From [Leptolyngbya] sp. PCC 7376 (GTDB lineage: Bacteria; Cyanobacteriota; Cyanobacteriia; Cyanobacteriales; MRBY01), in contig NC_019683.1 of assembly GCF_000316605.1 (NCBI RefSeq), forward strand, positions 2,340,036-2,404,035: a stretch of DNA of 64,000 nt. The letters run 5' to 3'. A model generated the notes under the pieces. The model worked only from the letters and a program-made list of their open reading frames with translations. It did not search any database and was not told the DNA's origin. Positions 63,726 through 64,000 of this stretch are shown piece by piece. The stretch's first letter is position 1. Each line of letters opens with the position of its first letter. The translations under genes were made by a program, and so were the position numbers.

Positions 63726-64000
63726 TCATGACGATAGCCATAAAGGTAATAATCCCAAACTAAAATAAAGAACGATTGTCCAAATACCAGACATACGATC
63801 GATCCATTTTGCAGATTTGCGATCAAGTTTTTTTATAAACCACCAACTAATTGAAATTGTAGGACTTAAGCAAACACATAAAGCAATTGATAATTGCCAA
63901 CCAAATCCAATCTGAGTAGCAGTCCAAATTGCAGTAACTGTGGTCAAAAATATTGATATTAACCAAACAAGAGCAGCGTTTTTTGGTTGCCAAATAGAAC
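63726..64000 (-). CDS. Membrane protein, partial (N-terminus outside the window)
   Basis: The frame stays open to the window edge, so at least 91 codons are present and the start lies beyond 64000; a TTG at 63947 is unlikely to be the true start. At least three hydrophobic helices are visible. It lies 55 bases upstream of the PEP-synthase-like gene on the same strand, so it probably belongs to the same operon. Family not recognised. Confidence 0.6.
   Translation of the reverse strand, partial: SIWQPKNAALVWLISIFLTTVTAIWTATQIGFGWQLSIALCVCLSPTISISWWFIKKLDRKSAKWIDRMSGIWTIVLYFSLGLLPLWLSS

Noticed and set aside
1-64000. CRISPR array or tRNA/rRNA gene
   Set aside because: No regularly spaced direct repeats and no tRNA arm sequences or rRNA stretches were recognised by eye; a tRNAscan run would settle the tRNA question.

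Overview
The window is chromosomal DNA from a cyanobacterium. The palindrome GCGATCGC (HIP1) recurs throughout. The gene set includes biliverdin reductase (bvdR), a CcaA-type beta-carbonic anhydrase, two plant-type ferredoxins, pipX-pipY-sepF-proC, ccsA, cofH and a TIGR02450 Trp-rich protein. A Picosynechococcus / Leptolyngbya PCC 7376-like host is my inference. No rRNA, recognisable tRNA or CRISPR array was seen.

Layout. 0-2.3 kb: a MarR regulator and an NmrA-like oxidoreductase, each preceded by the same 14-bp palindrome, plus a membrane protein. 2.4-8.6 kb: an insertion-sequence cluster with three IS982-family units (two in tandem, one nested), one IS1-family and one IS630-family element. 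IS1 and IS630 (the latter itself split by IS982) have cut one small membrane-protein gene into three pieces, which can be rejoined in frame. 9.0 kb: an orphan ectoine synthase (ectC). 9.5-18.1 kb: an ABC exporter (HlyD adaptor, ATPase, FtsX-type permease) whose permease is separated from its partners by about 4 kb. That gap holds an AT-rich, HIP1-free three-gene operon (DUF89-like, membrane-anchored PLD-like, HIT-like) and a Uma2 nuclease gene. The operon is my main candidate for an undescribed system.

18.3-20.6 kb: a COG0523 metallochaperone and folE, converging, each with a Zur/Fur-like box, and a decayed second COG0523 3' end. 20.6-34.9 kb: rarA fused to a methyltransferase-like domain, ccaA, a secreted cupin, an AT-rich HEPN protein, mutS2, endonuclease V, two ferredoxins, bvdR, a lipoprotein, two LIV/Nat-type amino-acid ABC ATPases and a group 3 sigma factor. 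35-46 kb: tilS with a very acidic KGK-domain protein, ccsA, cofH-proC, sepF, pipY-pipX (NtcA-like site upstream) and miaB. 46-64 kb: an HD hydrolase, a YgjP-like metallopeptidase, a glycosyltransferase, a HAD hydrolase, mreBCD, a DppC-like permease, obg, ddl, an isochorismatase overlapping a histidine kinase, a BtaA-like transferase overlapping an 864-aa PEP-utilising enzyme, and a partial membrane protein at the edge. A strong hairpin in the divergent gap before obg suggests an unannotated small RNA.

Most of the window is ordinary core genome. The accessory material sits at 2.4-9 kb, 12-15.4 kb and 24.3-25.6 kb, and all three lack HIP1 almost entirely.
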